A stretch of DNA of 39,550 bases from JBAYJM01 sp964350585. GTDB taxonomy: Bacteria > Patescibacteriota > Patescibacteriia > 2-01-FULL-39-33. A program made the translations under genes and the position numbers. Below, piece after piece: positions 1-8,075 of this stretch (position 1 is its first letter; each line of letters starts with the position of its first letter). Under the pieces are notes generated by a model that searched no databases, was not told the DNA's origin, and was given only the letters and a program-made list of their open reading frames with translations. The stretch spans positions 1 to 39,550 of the forward strand of contig CAYGKC010000007.1 of assembly GCA_964350585.1 (NCBI GenBank), written 5' to 3'.

Positions 1-80
1 ATATCAAGTCTTATTCTTTCGCGGTTTGCTATTTTTTCAAAACCGATTCCTAAAAAAACTAAAAATTTATTTAAGCGCAT
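1..80 (-). CDS. Possible 5' end of an unknown gene, cut by the window edge
   Basis: An open frame starts at ATG 78-80 and runs without a stop off the left edge, giving 26 residues beginning MRLNKFLVFLGIGFEKIANR. It overlaps the last 10 bases of the Nudix gene, which fits the tight spacing of this polysaccharide operon. There is no clear ribosome binding site, and too little protein is visible to assign a family. It may be the next gene of the operon. Confidence 0.35.
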   Translation of the reverse strand, partial: MRLNKFLVFLGIGFEKIANRERIRLD

Positions 81-523
81 AATGAATTTATATACTTATT
101 CATTAAATTATGGTAGATTTTTACAAAATTTTTAACATCGTTTTTAGTGAGTTTTTTCCAAATATATGAATTATGTTCCCAGGATAATTGTATTTTTCCC
201 GAAATGTATTTTGCTTCGTAAAGCAAATAAAAAACTCCATCTCTTTCGCCCTTATCTTTGGTTTTAAGTGGCATAATTGATATGCACTTGATTTTATTAT
301 TTAATTTGTACTTTATATCTGGTCCAAGTTCTTCTTTTATTTCTCTTTCAATAAGTTTCAAAATGTCTTGTTTAAGTTCATCATCATTTATGCGTCCGCC
401 GGGAATATCAATCCCTCCATATTTATTATATTCTTTCGATTGTTTTAATAATAAAACTTCGCCTTTATTATTTCTAATTATTACCTTGAGAGAAATTTCA
501 AATAAGGCATTATTGTCATTCAT
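71..523 (-). CDS. Nudix hydrolase
   Basis: A 150-aa protein of the Nudix family, which cleaves nucleoside diphosphates linked to another group. The Nudix box is visible near residues 40-68: GGRINDDE, then a helix, then REIKEELG. The usual spacing is G-x5-E-x7-REUxEExGU; here ten residues separate the first Glu from the Arg, so the loop-helix carries a three-residue insertion. The catalytic REIKEE core is intact. Its ATG overlaps the TGA of the upstream glycosyltransferase (4-base overlap), so translation is probably coupled. In this setting a sugar-nucleotide or housekeeping (d)NTP substrate is possible; the sequence does not decide. Confidence 0.85.
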   Translation of the reverse strand: MNDNNALFEISLKVIIRNNKGEVLLLKQSKEYNKYGGIDIPGGRINDDELKQDILKLIEREIKEELGPDIKYKLNNKIKCISIMPLKTKDKGERDGVFYLLYEAKYISGKIQLSWEHNSYIWKKLTKNDVKNFVKIYHNLMNKYINSLCA

Positions 524-1200
524 AAATTATGCTTATCCTTTATAATTGCCATTGCCTTTTCATATTTATCCTTATGCTTTGATTTTAAAAATGGCAGTCT
601 ATAAGCGAATTTTGGCAGCCAAGAACTCATGGTGCCTTCGGCTGTTACTTTAAATAAAATTTCATCTACCCAAATTCCTTTGTGCCCCTTTTTGAGCATA
701 GTAAGCCATAGGTCCCAATCTTGAAATTTTTTTAAATTTGGATCAAACCCAGGAAAATGCTCTCGTCTAATTAGTGCTGATGTATGAATGTATGGTATTT
801 GTTTTAATTTTTCTTCATCAAAATTCCAGAGTTTAAATTTTTTCCAGCCCCAAAGAAAAGAACTATATGCGTAAGAAAATTTTGGACTTTCCTCTAATTT
901 TTTGTAAAGTTTTGCAAGCATGCTTGGTTTTGCAATAATATCGGCATCAAGAAAAATTACAAATTCTCCCGAACTTTCTGTAAATCCCCTATTTCTAGCC
1001 GATGGAGCTCCTTTATTTTCTTGTTCAATATATTTTACTTTATCCATCCATAATCTCATTGCAATTTTTAAGTCATCTTTTGATCCATCATTTACGACTA
1101 TAACTTCAAAATCGGAAAAAGTTTGATTAAAAACGCTTTGCAAGCAAGAATTTATTGTTTTAGAACAGTTATAGGCTGGAATAATTATTGATATTTTCAT
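520..1200 (-). CDS. Glycosyltransferase family 2
   Basis: A 226-aa GT-A fold glycosyltransferase. The N-terminus MKISIIIPAYNCSKTI is the typical GT2 nucleotide-binding strand. VVNDGSKDD and FLDADI (the DxD metal site) follow, then the acceptor-side motif FQDWDLWLTMLKKG. It is soluble or peripherally membrane-bound, with no clear transmembrane helix. Only 2 bases separate it from the GT4 gene upstream, and it overlaps the Nudix gene downstream. It probably adds one sugar to a lipid-linked surface glycan exported by the flippase of the same operon. The sugar donor and acceptor cannot be read from the sequence. Confidence 0.9.
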   Translation of the reverse strand: MKISIIIPAYNCSKTINSCLQSVFNQTFSDFEVIVVNDGSKDDLKIAMRLWMDKVKYIEQENKGAPSARNRGFTESSGEFVIFLDADIIAKPSMLAKLYKKLEESPKFSYAYSSFLWGWKKFKLWNFDEEKLKQIPYIHTSALIRREHFPGFDPNLKKFQDWDLWLTMLKKGHKGIWVDEILFKVTAEGTMSSWLPKFAYRLPFLKSKHKDKYEKAMAIIKDKHNL

Positions 1201-1202
1201 AA

Positions 1203-2315
1203 TTATGACAGTATTTCAATATTTTTTTTAATTTGGACTGAAAGATCGAATTCTTGTTTTATCATATTTTGTCCATTATCAGCAAGTCTTGTCCAAAGCT
1301 CACTGTCTTTTGCAAGTGAGATAATAGCATCGACAATTTCATTGTCGTTATCGGCATTAACTAGTAATCCTGTTTTATTGTTGATCACAGCTTCAGTTGC
1401 TCCTCCTGTGTTCGAAGCTATGATAGGTGTTCTGCAGGCTTGAGCTTCGAGATATGATATACCAAGACCTTCAGGAACTTTTGATACTCCTATGAAAATA
1501 TGTGCCATTTGATAGTAGAAAGCTTTTGATGATGTTTCATCAGGAACTGCTCCTACAAACTTTACATTGTTTGCAACGCCCAATTGAGTTGCTAGATCAA
1601 CTAGTTCCAAATATTTTGGTCCTCCTCCTACAATTACATATTTAAGGTTGGGAATGGTTTGGAGAATTAACGGCATTAACTTTATAATTCCAGCATAATT
1701 TTTGATTTCAACTAACCTACCTACACTTAATAGTACAATATCACTTTCTGAAATGCCGATTATTTTCTTTTTACCAATAAGATCTTCTACGGGAGAATTT
1801 AGCGCTTCAACGTTAACACCGCAATAGATAACTTTTATTTTTGAATTATCCTCGGCTAATTTTTCGATTTTATGAGCTAAATATTGGCTGTTTGCTATAA
1901 AGTGCTTACAGCCCCCATAAACCTTCTTAAACGCCCATTTAGAGCCAAATTTATCCCCTACACTAGCAATATCAGTACCATGTCCGTAACAAATATATGG
2001 CAATCCAAATTTCAAGCCAACTAAATTATAAAAGTGAAAATTTCCAAAAGCTATTTGTTCAATGCCTTTTTCGTCAATAATTTTTTTCACCTTTTTTTTC
2101 AGTGATCGCCATCTTGGCGGAAATTTCCCATCAAAAAAATCTGTCCTGTAAATTGAATATTTTTGTTTATTGTCAAATTCTTTTGTATTCTGGTCTTCCT
2201 GGGTTAAAACAATTATTTTATCCGCATCTAGATTAGAGCATAGATTATGAAAATAGTTTTCAATCCCCCCAATCCTAGGAGGAAAGAATGAAGTAATTAG
2301 TAGTGTTTTTTTCAT
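1203..2315 (-). CDS. Glycosyltransferase family 4 (GT-B fold)
   Basis: A 370-aa GT-B glycosyltransferase. The N-terminal acceptor domain starts LLITSFFPPRIGGIENYFHN, with the glycine-rich loop usual for GT4. The C-terminal donor domain has VLLSVGRLVEIKNY and the E-x7-E region EGLGISYLEAQACRTPIIAS near residues 284-303, followed by GGATEAV. This is a retaining enzyme family using nucleotide-activated sugars. It lies 13 bases after the flippase gene and 2 bases before the GT2 gene, so the three are almost certainly one transcript for surface polysaccharide or glycolipid synthesis. Confidence 0.9.
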   Translation of the reverse strand: MKKTLLITSFFPPRIGGIENYFHNLCSNLDADKIIVLTQEDQNTKEFDNKQKYSIYRTDFFDGKFPPRWRSLKKKVKKIIDEKGIEQIAFGNFHFYNLVGLKFGLPYICYGHGTDIASVGDKFGSKWAFKKVYGGCKHFIANSQYLAHKIEKLAEDNSKIKVIYCGVNVEALNSPVEDLIGKKKIIGISESDIVLLSVGRLVEIKNYAGIIKLMPLILQTIPNLKYVIVGGGPKYLELVDLATQLGVANNVKFVGAVPDETSSKAFYYQMAHIFIGVSKVPEGLGISYLEAQACRTPIIASNTGGATEAVINNKTGLLVNADNDNEIVDAIISLAKDSELWTRLADNGQNMIKQEFDLSVQIKKNIEILS

Positions 2316-2328
2316 AGTATAAAGTTGA

Positions 2329-3786
2329 TTAAGTACTTGTTTTCTGTTTGTTTTTTGCTTTGAATTTCTGTATTAATTCTAAAATATCTTCCTTTACAAA
2401 ACCTTTAATTGCAAAAAGAACGGCGAAATATATAATTATCGCCACAGGTATTACAATTATAAAATTTATTTTGTCTTTAATTAAATACATTACTATTGCC
2501 ATTATAATGCATGAAAATAAATTCTTTAAAAAAGAAAAAATTAGAAATTTTTTATCATAGGAAATAATTTTTTCTATCAAAACTATATCTAACACGAATA
2601 AGAGTATATAACTTGATAGAGATGCTATTGCGGCACCCATATAGCTGAATTTTGGGATTAAAATAATGTTTAAGATAATATTAAAGAGCGCAATTATTCC
2701 TAGATTAACGGTGTTTCGAGTTTGCTTATTACAAGCGTTTAGCATCGCGCCTAACGGAAAACAAAGGAAAATAAAGATAAGAGAAACTATTAAAACTTGA
2801 AGAGGTAGAATAGAAGCGGTGTACTGTTCGCCAAATACCGGTGGAATTATTTTATCGGCAATCATAATAACTCCAGTTGTCATTGGTAGTGATAAAATCA
2901 TCAGATAATAAATAGACTTTGTAAAATTTTTGGCTAAAAATTCTTTTGATTCTATAAAATACTTCGAGAAAGCAGGATAAAGAGTTGCTGAAAAAGCAGT
3001 GGCAACGAATTGTAAGGCAAATACAATTTTCATGGCCACGCTATAAATTCCAACAGCTTTATCATCAGCTAACTTGGAAAGCATTATTACATCAATTGAA
3101 GAGTATATTCTAATAAAAATACCCGCAATCGCAAACGGCACGGCAACTCTAAGTATAATTTTTAATAACTGCGGTTTAAAGCTTATTTTTAATCTTATAT
3201 TATATTTCTTTTTTACAATTATTAAAGAGTAGATCAAATTATAAAGGCTTCCTATCAGGTATACTCCCATAAGGGGTACAAGTCCTAAATTCATTTTTAA
3301 AACAATAAATCCCACTATCAGAACAATTAATTGGTTGATAATTATACCAATACTTTCAAAAAATAAATTCTGTTTCCCTCTAATCATTCCATAAAAAGTC
3401 AATGAAAATGAGTCAACAAGCATGACAAAGCCGGAAACATATACTAGTTGCTTTGTAATTTCTGGATAACCCATTATATTAATGAGTAAAACAACAAGTG
3501 AGTAAATAATGGCAGAAGCAAGAATTTTAAAACCTAATATTCCGGCTAAGTACTTTTCTGAATTTTCCTTATCACGCGCACTTTCTCTAATAAGTATCTG
3601 TGTCAGACCAAGATCTAATATAATTGCAAAAATTGTAGTGAAACTTAAGGCAAAGGTATATTTGCCGGTGTTTTCTACTCCTATTCCTCTAGCTACTAAG
3701 GTAAAATATAAAAATGACAATACCTTTTGTATTGCCATGGCACCAGCGAAAAAAGAAGTATTTTTAGCTAAGCTGTGACTACTCAT
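2329..3786 (-). CDS. Wzx-type polysaccharide flippase (MATE/MVF superfamily)
   Basis: A 485-aa integral membrane protein made of about 12-14 hydrophobic helices with short loops. It starts SLAKNTSFFAGAMAIQKVLS, the usual first helix of RfbX/Wzx-like transporters, followed by ARGIGVENTGKYTFALS. Family members flip lipid-linked oligosaccharides across the membrane. It is the first gene of the operon with the GT4, GT2 and Nudix genes. A TGTTATAAT extended -10 lies only about 10 bases before the ATG, with AAGGAAT as a weak ribosome binding site between. The C-terminus is Lys-rich and cytoplasmic. Confidence 0.88.
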   Translation of the reverse strand: MSSHSLAKNTSFFAGAMAIQKVLSFLYFTLVARGIGVENTGKYTFALSFTTIFAIILDLGLTQILIRESARDKENSEKYLAGILGFKILASAIIYSLVVLLINIMGYPEITKQLVYVSGFVMLVDSFSLTFYGMIRGKQNLFFESIGIIINQLIVLIVGFIVLKMNLGLVPLMGVYLIGSLYNLIYSLIIVKKKYNIRLKISFKPQLLKIILRVAVPFAIAGIFIRIYSSIDVIMLSKLADDKAVGIYSVAMKIVFALQFVATAFSATLYPAFSKYFIESKEFLAKNFTKSIYYLMILSLPMTTGVIMIADKIIPPVFGEQYTASILPLQVLIVSLIFIFLCFPLGAMLNACNKQTRNTVNLGIIALFNIILNIILIPKFSYMGAAIASLSSYILLFVLDIVLIEKIISYDKKFLIFSFLKNLFSCIIMAIVMYLIKDKINFIIVIPVAIIIYFAVLFAIKGFVKEDILELIQKFKAKNKQKTST

Positions 3787-3795
3787 AATTCCTTT

Positions 3796-3801
3796 ATTAT
3801 A
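3796..3801 (-). promoter_or_regulatory. Extended -10 of the polysaccharide operon
   Basis: On the minus strand TG-T-TATAAT forms an extended -10, with no good -35. Transcription would start only a few bases before the flippase ATG, giving a very short or absent leader. Confidence 0.45.
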
Positions 3802-3829
3802 ACAGAAAATAAGGGAAAAATAAAATAAT

Positions 3830-3851
3830 TATAAAACTCCCTTTCGGGAGT
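3830..3851 (-). terminator. Terminator of the ribosomal alpha operon
   Basis: On the minus strand ACTCCC-GAAA-GGGAGT forms a 6-bp stem with a GNRA tetraloop, followed by TTTTATAATTATTTTA. It lies 19 bases after the rpsI stop and separates the ribosomal operon from the polysaccharide operon. Confidence 0.8.
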
Positions 3852-3869
3852 ATTATATATAATGATAGA

Positions 3870-4292
3870 TTAACGTTTGGACCACTGCGGTGCTCTTCTT
3901 GCTCTTCTAAGACCGGGTTTCTTTCTTTCCTTAACCCTAGGATCTCTTTTAAGGAAGCCTTGTGCTTTTAGTACTGCCCTATTTTCCGGATTAATTATTT
4001 GCAATGCTCTAGATATTGCGTGTCTGCAAGCTTCTGCTTGAGAGACTTTTCCGCCACCTTTAACTATAATATTTACGTTGGTAGTTTTTTCCATTGATAA
4101 AGAAGTCAATCCGCCTCTTACAATGCTTTGGAGATGTTCAGTAGGAAAATAGATGTTTATATCTTTTCCGTTAACAGTTATTTCTCCTTTACCGGCAATA
4201 TCAACAAAAGCTTGGCAAGTGGAGGTTTTTCTGCCTCCCTTGGCGTAAACTGATTTTGATTTTTTTACTATTGTCTTTTTTTCTTTTTCCAT
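3870..4292 (-). CDS. rpsI: 30S ribosomal protein S9
   Basis: A 140-aa S9 protein. The body has the conserved KGGGKVSQAEACRHAISRAL segment, and the C-terminal tail ends KKPGLRRARRAPQWSKR, the extended basic tail whose last residues reach the P-site tRNA. The N-terminal ten residues are Lys-rich. It is the last gene of the operon, one base after rplM, the usual L13-S9 pair, and is followed by a strong terminator. Confidence 0.97.
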   Translation of the reverse strand: MEKEKKTIVKKSKSVYAKGGRKTSTCQAFVDIAGKGEITVNGKDINIYFPTEHLQSIVRGGLTSLSMEKTTNVNIIVKGGGKVSQAEACRHAISRALQIINPENRAVLKAQGFLKRDPRVKERKKPGLRRARRAPQWSKR

Positions 4293-4293
4293 A

Positions 4294-4650
4294 TTACTTT
4301 ATGATCAGCCTTTTTATCATTCTATCTCTTAATTTATTTTTTGGAAGCATGCCCATTACAGCTTCTTTTAGCACCTTTCCTGGTTGAACATTGAAAACAT
4401 CAGCTACCTTTTTCCTTTTTAATCCTCCGGGAAAGTTTGTGTGCCATATGTATTCTTTCTGCTCTAGTTTCTTTCCAGTAAACTTTATTTTATTGCAGTT
4501 TGATACTTCAACAAAATCTCCTGCATCTATATGTGGAGTAAATGAAGCTTTATTTTTGCCTCTAAGTATGGTGGCAATTTGTGTCGCCAATCTACCAAGA
4601 GGTTTTCCTGAAGCATCAATTTGATGTGTTTTTCTTTCTATTTTTTCCAT
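4294..4650 (-). CDS. rplM: 50S ribosomal protein L13 (short form)
   Basis: A 118-aa L13, recognised by IDASGKPLGRLATQIATILRG near residues 11-31, HTNFPGG, and the final GMLPKNKLRDRMIKRL. Bacterial L13 is usually about 140-145 aa; this one stops just after the MLPKN helix and lacks the usual C-terminal segment of about 20 residues. The stop is immediately followed by rpsI, so this is not a frameshift into neighbouring sequence. Shortened ribosomal proteins are common in Patescibacteria. Confidence 0.96.
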   Translation of the reverse strand: MEKIERKTHQIDASGKPLGRLATQIATILRGKNKASFTPHIDAGDFVEVSNCNKIKFTGKKLEQKEYIWHTNFPGGLKRKKVADVFNVQPGKVLKEAVMGMLPKNKLRDRMIKRLIIK

Positions 4651-4659
4651 ATTTATTAT

Positions 4660-4683
4660 ATTCTGATTCCGCTTTCGCCGGAA
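4660..4683 (-). other. Hairpin between rplQ and rplM
   Basis: On the minus strand GATTCCGC and GCCGGAAT on the opposite arms give a stem ATTCC/GGAAT extended by GC pairs around a GAAA tetraloop. No T-run follows, so it is not an intrinsic terminator. It could be a processing site or partial attenuator that sets L13-S9 expression apart from the alpha operon. Confidence 0.4.
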
Positions 4684-4697
4684 TACTTCTGTGACTA

Positions 4698-5051
4698 TTA
4701 ATCTACTAATTCAATTATTGCCATTTCAGCATTATCACCGGTTCTTGAATTTACTTTAATTATTCTGGTATATCCGCCTTTTCTTTCCTTAAATTTAGGA
4801 CCCAATACTTCAAAAAGTTTTTTTACAGATCCTTCAGTATATAAGGTCTCTAAAGCTAATCTCCTATTGCTTAAAATATCTTTTTTGCTTAAGGTAATAA
4901 TTTTTTCAACAAAAGGCCTTAACAACTTTGCTTTAGCTTTTGTTGTTTTAATTTTTTCATAAACAATAAGGCTTGTTGCCAAACTTCTTAGCAAAGCTTT
5001 TCTTGGTTCTTTTTTTCTGCCTAATGTTTTTCCTTTCTTTTGATGTCTCAT
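4698..5051 (-). CDS. rplQ: 50S ribosomal protein L17
   Basis: A 117-aa L17 with the standard N-terminus MRHQKKGKTLGRKKEPRKAL and the conserved LLRSLATSLIVYEKIKTTKAKAK, LRPFVEKIITL and YTRIIKVNSRTGDNAEMA segments. Length and order after rpoA are normal for bacteria. Confidence 0.97.
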   Translation of the reverse strand: MRHQKKGKTLGRKKEPRKALLRSLATSLIVYEKIKTTKAKAKLLRPFVEKIITLSKKDILSNRRLALETLYTEGSVKKLFEVLGPKFKERKGGYTRIIKVNSRTGDNAEMAIIELVD

Positions 5052-5084
5052 AGTCTCTATTTAAATGCGTAACTTCTAGTATAA

Positions 5085-5993
5085 TTAGCTTTTTTTAGGT
5101 CGTCCTCTTTTTTTAGGTTTATCTTCACCATCTTCTTCAATTTGAGTATCAGTCATCTCTTCGGTAACAATTTCTGGAGTTTCCATGATCATACCAGGTT
5201 CTTCAACTACTTCTCTTTCAGGCAAAATAACCGGAGCTTCGGTATCAATTTCTTCAACTTCTTTTTGTCCGCCTTCCATAATCCAAACAAATTGGTTATT
5301 GAGTATTTCAGCGGCTTTTTTTACTGCATCTTCAGGTGAAATTGTGCCGTCTGTTTTAACGTCTAATATAATCTTGTCATAATCTGTTTTTTGTCCTACG
5401 CGAGTTGATTCAACAGATAAACCAACATTTTGTACAGGGGTGAAAATTGAATCTATTGCAATAACGCCAATCTCGCCTTTACCTTTTTCTCTGTCTTCTG
5501 TGGGATAATAACCAATGCCTTTAGCAACTGTAATTTCCATATCAAAAGAAGTATTTTCATCATTTAAGGTTGTGATAAGAAGATCCTTATTGATTATTTC
5601 AGCATCAGCTGATGGTTCAATGTCCCCCGCTAGCACTTTTTTCTCACCTTTTACGGATAATTTCAACACTACAGGTTCTTCAGTATATACTCTAATTCTT
5701 AATTTTTTTAAGGTTAAAATAATTTCTAAAATGTCATCAGATACATTTTCCATTGAACTGAATTCGTGATGGACACCCTTGATTTTAACAGCAGTAACTG
5801 CGCCGCCCGGAAGTGAAGACAATAGTACTCTTCTTAAAGAATTCCCCAATGTCAAACCATAGCCAGGAAAACATGGCTCGATTGTTATTTTGGCTTTCCT
5901 GTTTTTTTCAATTTCTTCAACAGTAAATTTTTTTGGAAGGCTAATTGTTTTCATAATGTTTGTGCTTTGTCGTAAAGACTTGGCGTCCTCCAT
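5085..5993 (-). CDS. rpoA: RNA polymerase alpha subunit lacking a normal CTD
   Basis: The alpha N-terminal domain, which dimerises and nucleates the core enzyme, is complete: IEPCFPGYGLTLGNSLRRVL near residues 38-57, the VSDDILEIILTLKKLR segment, and the closing helix EDAVKKAAEILNNQF. After about residue 240 the usual linker and helix-hairpin-helix CTD are absent. Instead there are about 50 acidic residues and a basic end, KPKKRGRPKKS (292-302), an AT-hook-like motif. The first ATG at 5993 lies in a hairpin; the ATG at 5954 (MKTISLPKKF) matches the usual family start better and may be the true one. The neighbours are rpsD upstream and rplQ downstream, as usual. Confidence 0.96.
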   Translation of the reverse strand: MEDAKSLRQSTNIMKTISLPKKFTVEEIEKNRKAKITIEPCFPGYGLTLGNSLRRVLLSSLPGGAVTAVKIKGVHHEFSSMENVSDDILEIILTLKKLRIRVYTEEPVVLKLSVKGEKKVLAGDIEPSADAEIINKDLLITTLNDENTSFDMEITVAKGIGYYPTEDREKGKGEIGVIAIDSIFTPVQNVGLSVESTRVGQKTDYDKIILDVKTDGTISPEDAVKKAAEILNNQFVWIMEGGQKEVEEIDTEAPVILPEREVVEEPGMIMETPEIVTEEMTDTQIEEDGEDKPKKRGRPKKS

Positions 5994-6007
5994 GTCCGCA
6001 TAGCGGA
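5990..6007 (-). other. Hairpin at the rpsD-rpoA junction
   Basis: On the minus strand TGTCCGC-TAT-GCGGACA is a perfect 7-bp inverted repeat overlapping the first possible rpoA ATG, followed at once by GGAGG. In an RNA it would hide the upstream ATG and favour the start at 5954. No T-run follows, so it is not a terminator. In E. coli S4 regulates the alpha operon through a leader structure; a similar role here is only a guess. Confidence 0.5.
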
Positions 6008-6020
6008 CAATTATTATTTA

Positions 6021-6692
6021 TTATTTTGAATAGAATTCAACAATTGTTCTCCAGTTAATATTCGCTGCGCTATCACTTGTTTTGGGTTTACTTGTTACTT
6101 TTCCTTTAATTTCATTTGTATCTAGTGATAGCCATGAAACTAAATTATCTTTTTTCTTTAATGTTTCTTTTATATCTATAAATAACTTCTTTTTCTGACT
6201 TGATTCTTTTAGTGAAATAATATCCCCCGTTTTAACCTGATAAGAAGGAATATCAACTTTTTTGCCATTTATAGTTATATGTCCATGGCTAATTATTTGT
6301 TTCGAAAGAAATCTCGATGGAACAAAACCTAGGCGATAAATTACATTATCCAATCTTAATTCTAGCAGGGTAAAAAGCAATTCTCCGGTGTTTCCAACCT
6401 TTTTAAATGCTTTTTCAAAATAATTTCTAAATTGGGTTTCCCTAAGTCCGTATGTTCTTTTTGCTTTTTGCTTTTCTTTAAGTTGAAGGCCGTAATTTGT
6501 TAACTTAATTCTTTTAGTTGTAGAACCATGCACACCAGGAACGTAGTTTCTTTTTATGATGGCGCATTTTGCACTGTCGCATCGTTCACCTTTAAGAAAA
6601 AGCTTTTCACCAGCTCTTCTGCATTTTTTACATTGTTTATTTAAATCAGTCATAGTTTTGGTTATACTCTTCTTGGTCTTGGAGGTCTGCAT
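6021..6692 (-). CDS. rpsD: 30S ribosomal protein S4 (zinc form)
   Basis: The longest frame encodes 223 aa, but the ATG at 6653 (MTDLNKQCKKCRR) gives the usual S4 start and 210 aa, and avoids a 31-base overlap with rpsK. An N-terminal zinc site is visible as CKKC followed by CDSAKC. Next come the family segments YGLRETQFRNYF and LELRLDNVIYRLGF, and the S4 RNA-binding domain LSKQIISHGHITINGKKVDIPS. S4 nucleates 30S assembly. Confidence 0.97.
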   Translation of the reverse strand: MQTSKTKKSITKTMTDLNKQCKKCRRAGEKLFLKGERCDSAKCAIIKRNYVPGVHGSTTKRIKLTNYGLQLKEKQKAKRTYGLRETQFRNYFEKAFKKVGNTGELLFTLLELRLDNVIYRLGFVPSRFLSKQIISHGHITINGKKVDIPSYQVKTGDIISLKESSQKKKLFIDIKETLKKKDNLVSWLSLDTNEIKGKVTSKPKTSDSAANINWRTIVEFYSK

Positions 6693-7138
6693 CCGTTATG
6701 TGGAATAGGAGTTACGTCTTTGATTGTGTTAACTTGCAATCCATTAGCATTTAAAGCCCTGACAGCTGAATCTCTGCCGCCGCCAACTCCTTTAACAAAA
6801 ACTGATACTTCCTTAAGACCGTATTTTTTAGCTTTTTCACATGCATCTTTAACAATAATTGAAGCTGCATAGGGTGTAGCTTTTTTAGGACCCTTAAAAC
6901 CACACTGGCCAGCTGATGACCATGATAAGACATTTCCATTTTGATCTGTTAAGGTAACTAAAGTGTTATTGTATGTTGACTTAACATAAGCGCGACCAGA
7001 ATTAACTTGTCTAATAGCTCCCTTTTTAACCTTTTTAGGCACTACTTTTTTTTCTGTTTTTTTTGCAGTATTTGAAGATTCCTCGCCTTTTTTTGACGCT
7101 TTAGCATTCTCAATTGGTTTTTTTGCTTCTTCTGTCAT
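6662..7138 (-). CDS. rpsK: 30S ribosomal protein S11
   Basis: A 158-aa S11. The core starts at about residue 42 (RQVNSGRAYVKSTYNNTLVT) and holds SAGQCGFKGPKKATPYAA and GVGGGRDSAVRAL, ending with the basic tail NGCRPPRPRRV. An extra N-terminal stretch of about 40 residues is rich in Lys, Glu and Ala, longer than in most S11 proteins, and probably disordered. It lies 11 bases after rpsM. Confidence 0.97.
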   Translation of the reverse strand: MTEEAKKPIENAKASKKGEESSNTAKKTEKKVVPKKVKKGAIRQVNSGRAYVKSTYNNTLVTLTDQNGNVLSWSSAGQCGFKGPKKATPYAASIIVKDACEKAKKYGLKEVSVFVKGVGGGRDSAVRALNANGLQVNTIKDVTPIPHNGCRPPRPRRV

Positions 7139-7149
7139 TTTAATTAGTA

Positions 7150-7542
7150 TTATGTCTTTTGAGCAGTATCTTTTCTGCCAGAACCTATAGTTTTTCTCAC
7201 ATTTCCTCTTACGGTTCTATTGTTTGTTTTTGTTCTTTGTCCTCTTGCCGGTAAATTTTTTGCATGTCTTGAACCTCGGAATGATTTTATTTCCTTAAGT
7301 CTCTTGATATTTCCAACAACTTCTCTGCGCAAGTCACCTTCAACAATCATATTTTTTTCAATTTTGGTGCGAAGGGCATTAACTTGATCTTCCTTTAAGT
7401 CACTTACTCTAATGTTTTGATCAATTTTTAAGTCCTTTAAAATTTTATTAGATAAACTAATACCAATTCCAAAAATATATGTTAATGCAATTTCTATTCT
7501 TTTGTTATTAGGCAAATTTACGCCTGCTATTCTTGCTGCCAT
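7150..7542 (-). CDS. rpsM: 30S ribosomal protein S13
   Basis: A 130-aa S13 with IAGVNLPNNKRIEIALTYIFGIG at the N-terminus, the helix-two-turn-helix region, and the C-terminal RGSRHAKNLPARGQRTKTNN tail that reaches the tRNAs and the intersubunit bridge. The start at 7542 is the standard MAARIAG. Position and length are normal. Confidence 0.97.
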   Translation of the reverse strand: MAARIAGVNLPNNKRIEIALTYIFGIGISLSNKILKDLKIDQNIRVSDLKEDQVNALRTKIEKNMIVEGDLRREVVGNIKRLKEIKSFRGSRHAKNLPARGQRTKTNNRTVRGNVRKTIGSGRKDTAQKT

Positions 7543-7596
7543 ATCTATAGTATTTTAAACTTATTTTTTATGGTTAACTGCTCTGCTCTATCCTTT

Positions 7597-7710
7597 CTAT
7601 CCTTGTCTTTGCTTGTGTTTTGGATTTATACAAATAACTACCAAACGTTTGTTCCTGCGAACAACTTGGCAATCCTTACAAATTTTTTTAACTGAAGCTC
7701 TTACTTTCAT
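7597..7710 (-). CDS. rpmJ: 50S ribosomal protein L36
   Basis: A 37-codon gene read directly from the sequence: it starts MKVRASVKKICKDCQVV, continues RRNKRLVVICINPKHKQRQG and stops with TAG at 7597-7599. The zinc ligands are CKDC, a third Cys and the His of NPKHKQRQG, so this is the zinc-binding type of L36. It sits between infA (2 bases) and rpsM, its usual place in bacteria. Confidence 0.95.
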   Translation of the reverse strand: MKVRASVKKICKDCQVVRRNKRLVVICINPKHKQRQG

Positions 7711-7712
7711 AA

Positions 7713-7949
7713 TTAATATCTATAAATTATCCTTCCTTTTGTGAGGTCATAAGGAGTCATCTGAACTTTAACTTTATCTCCCGGAAGTATGCGAATGTTA
7801 AACATTCTCATTTTACCTGACAAGTGAGCCAGGATTTCATTCCCGCTATCAAGAATAACCTTGAAAGTCGCTGCTGGAAGAAGCTCTATAACTTCTCCAT
7901 CAACCTCTAAAAAATCTTTTGAATTTGGCTGGTTTTGGTTTTCAGTCAT
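7713..7949 (-). CDS. infA: Translation initiation factor IF-1
   Basis: A 78-aa OB-fold protein with the IF-1 core EVDGEVIELLPAATFKVIL, ILAHLSGKMRMFNIRILPGD and the C-terminal YDLTKGRIIYRY. About ten polar residues precede the usual start of the fold. It is the first gene of the alpha operon, about 120 bases downstream of a strong promoter pair. Confidence 0.96.
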   Translation of the reverse strand: MTENQNQPNSKDFLEVDGEVIELLPAATFKVILDSGNEILAHLSGKMRMFNIRILPGDKVKVQMTPYDLTKGRIIYRY

Positions 7950-8075
7950 TGATGACAGTTTTTATATAATGTCTCCTGTGGACAAACTAAAATCCTTGGC
8001 AGCTAATATTTTTACTAGCATAGCCTAGAATTTTAAATTAATTAAGCTGATTTTTATCAAATATTTATTTGCTTA

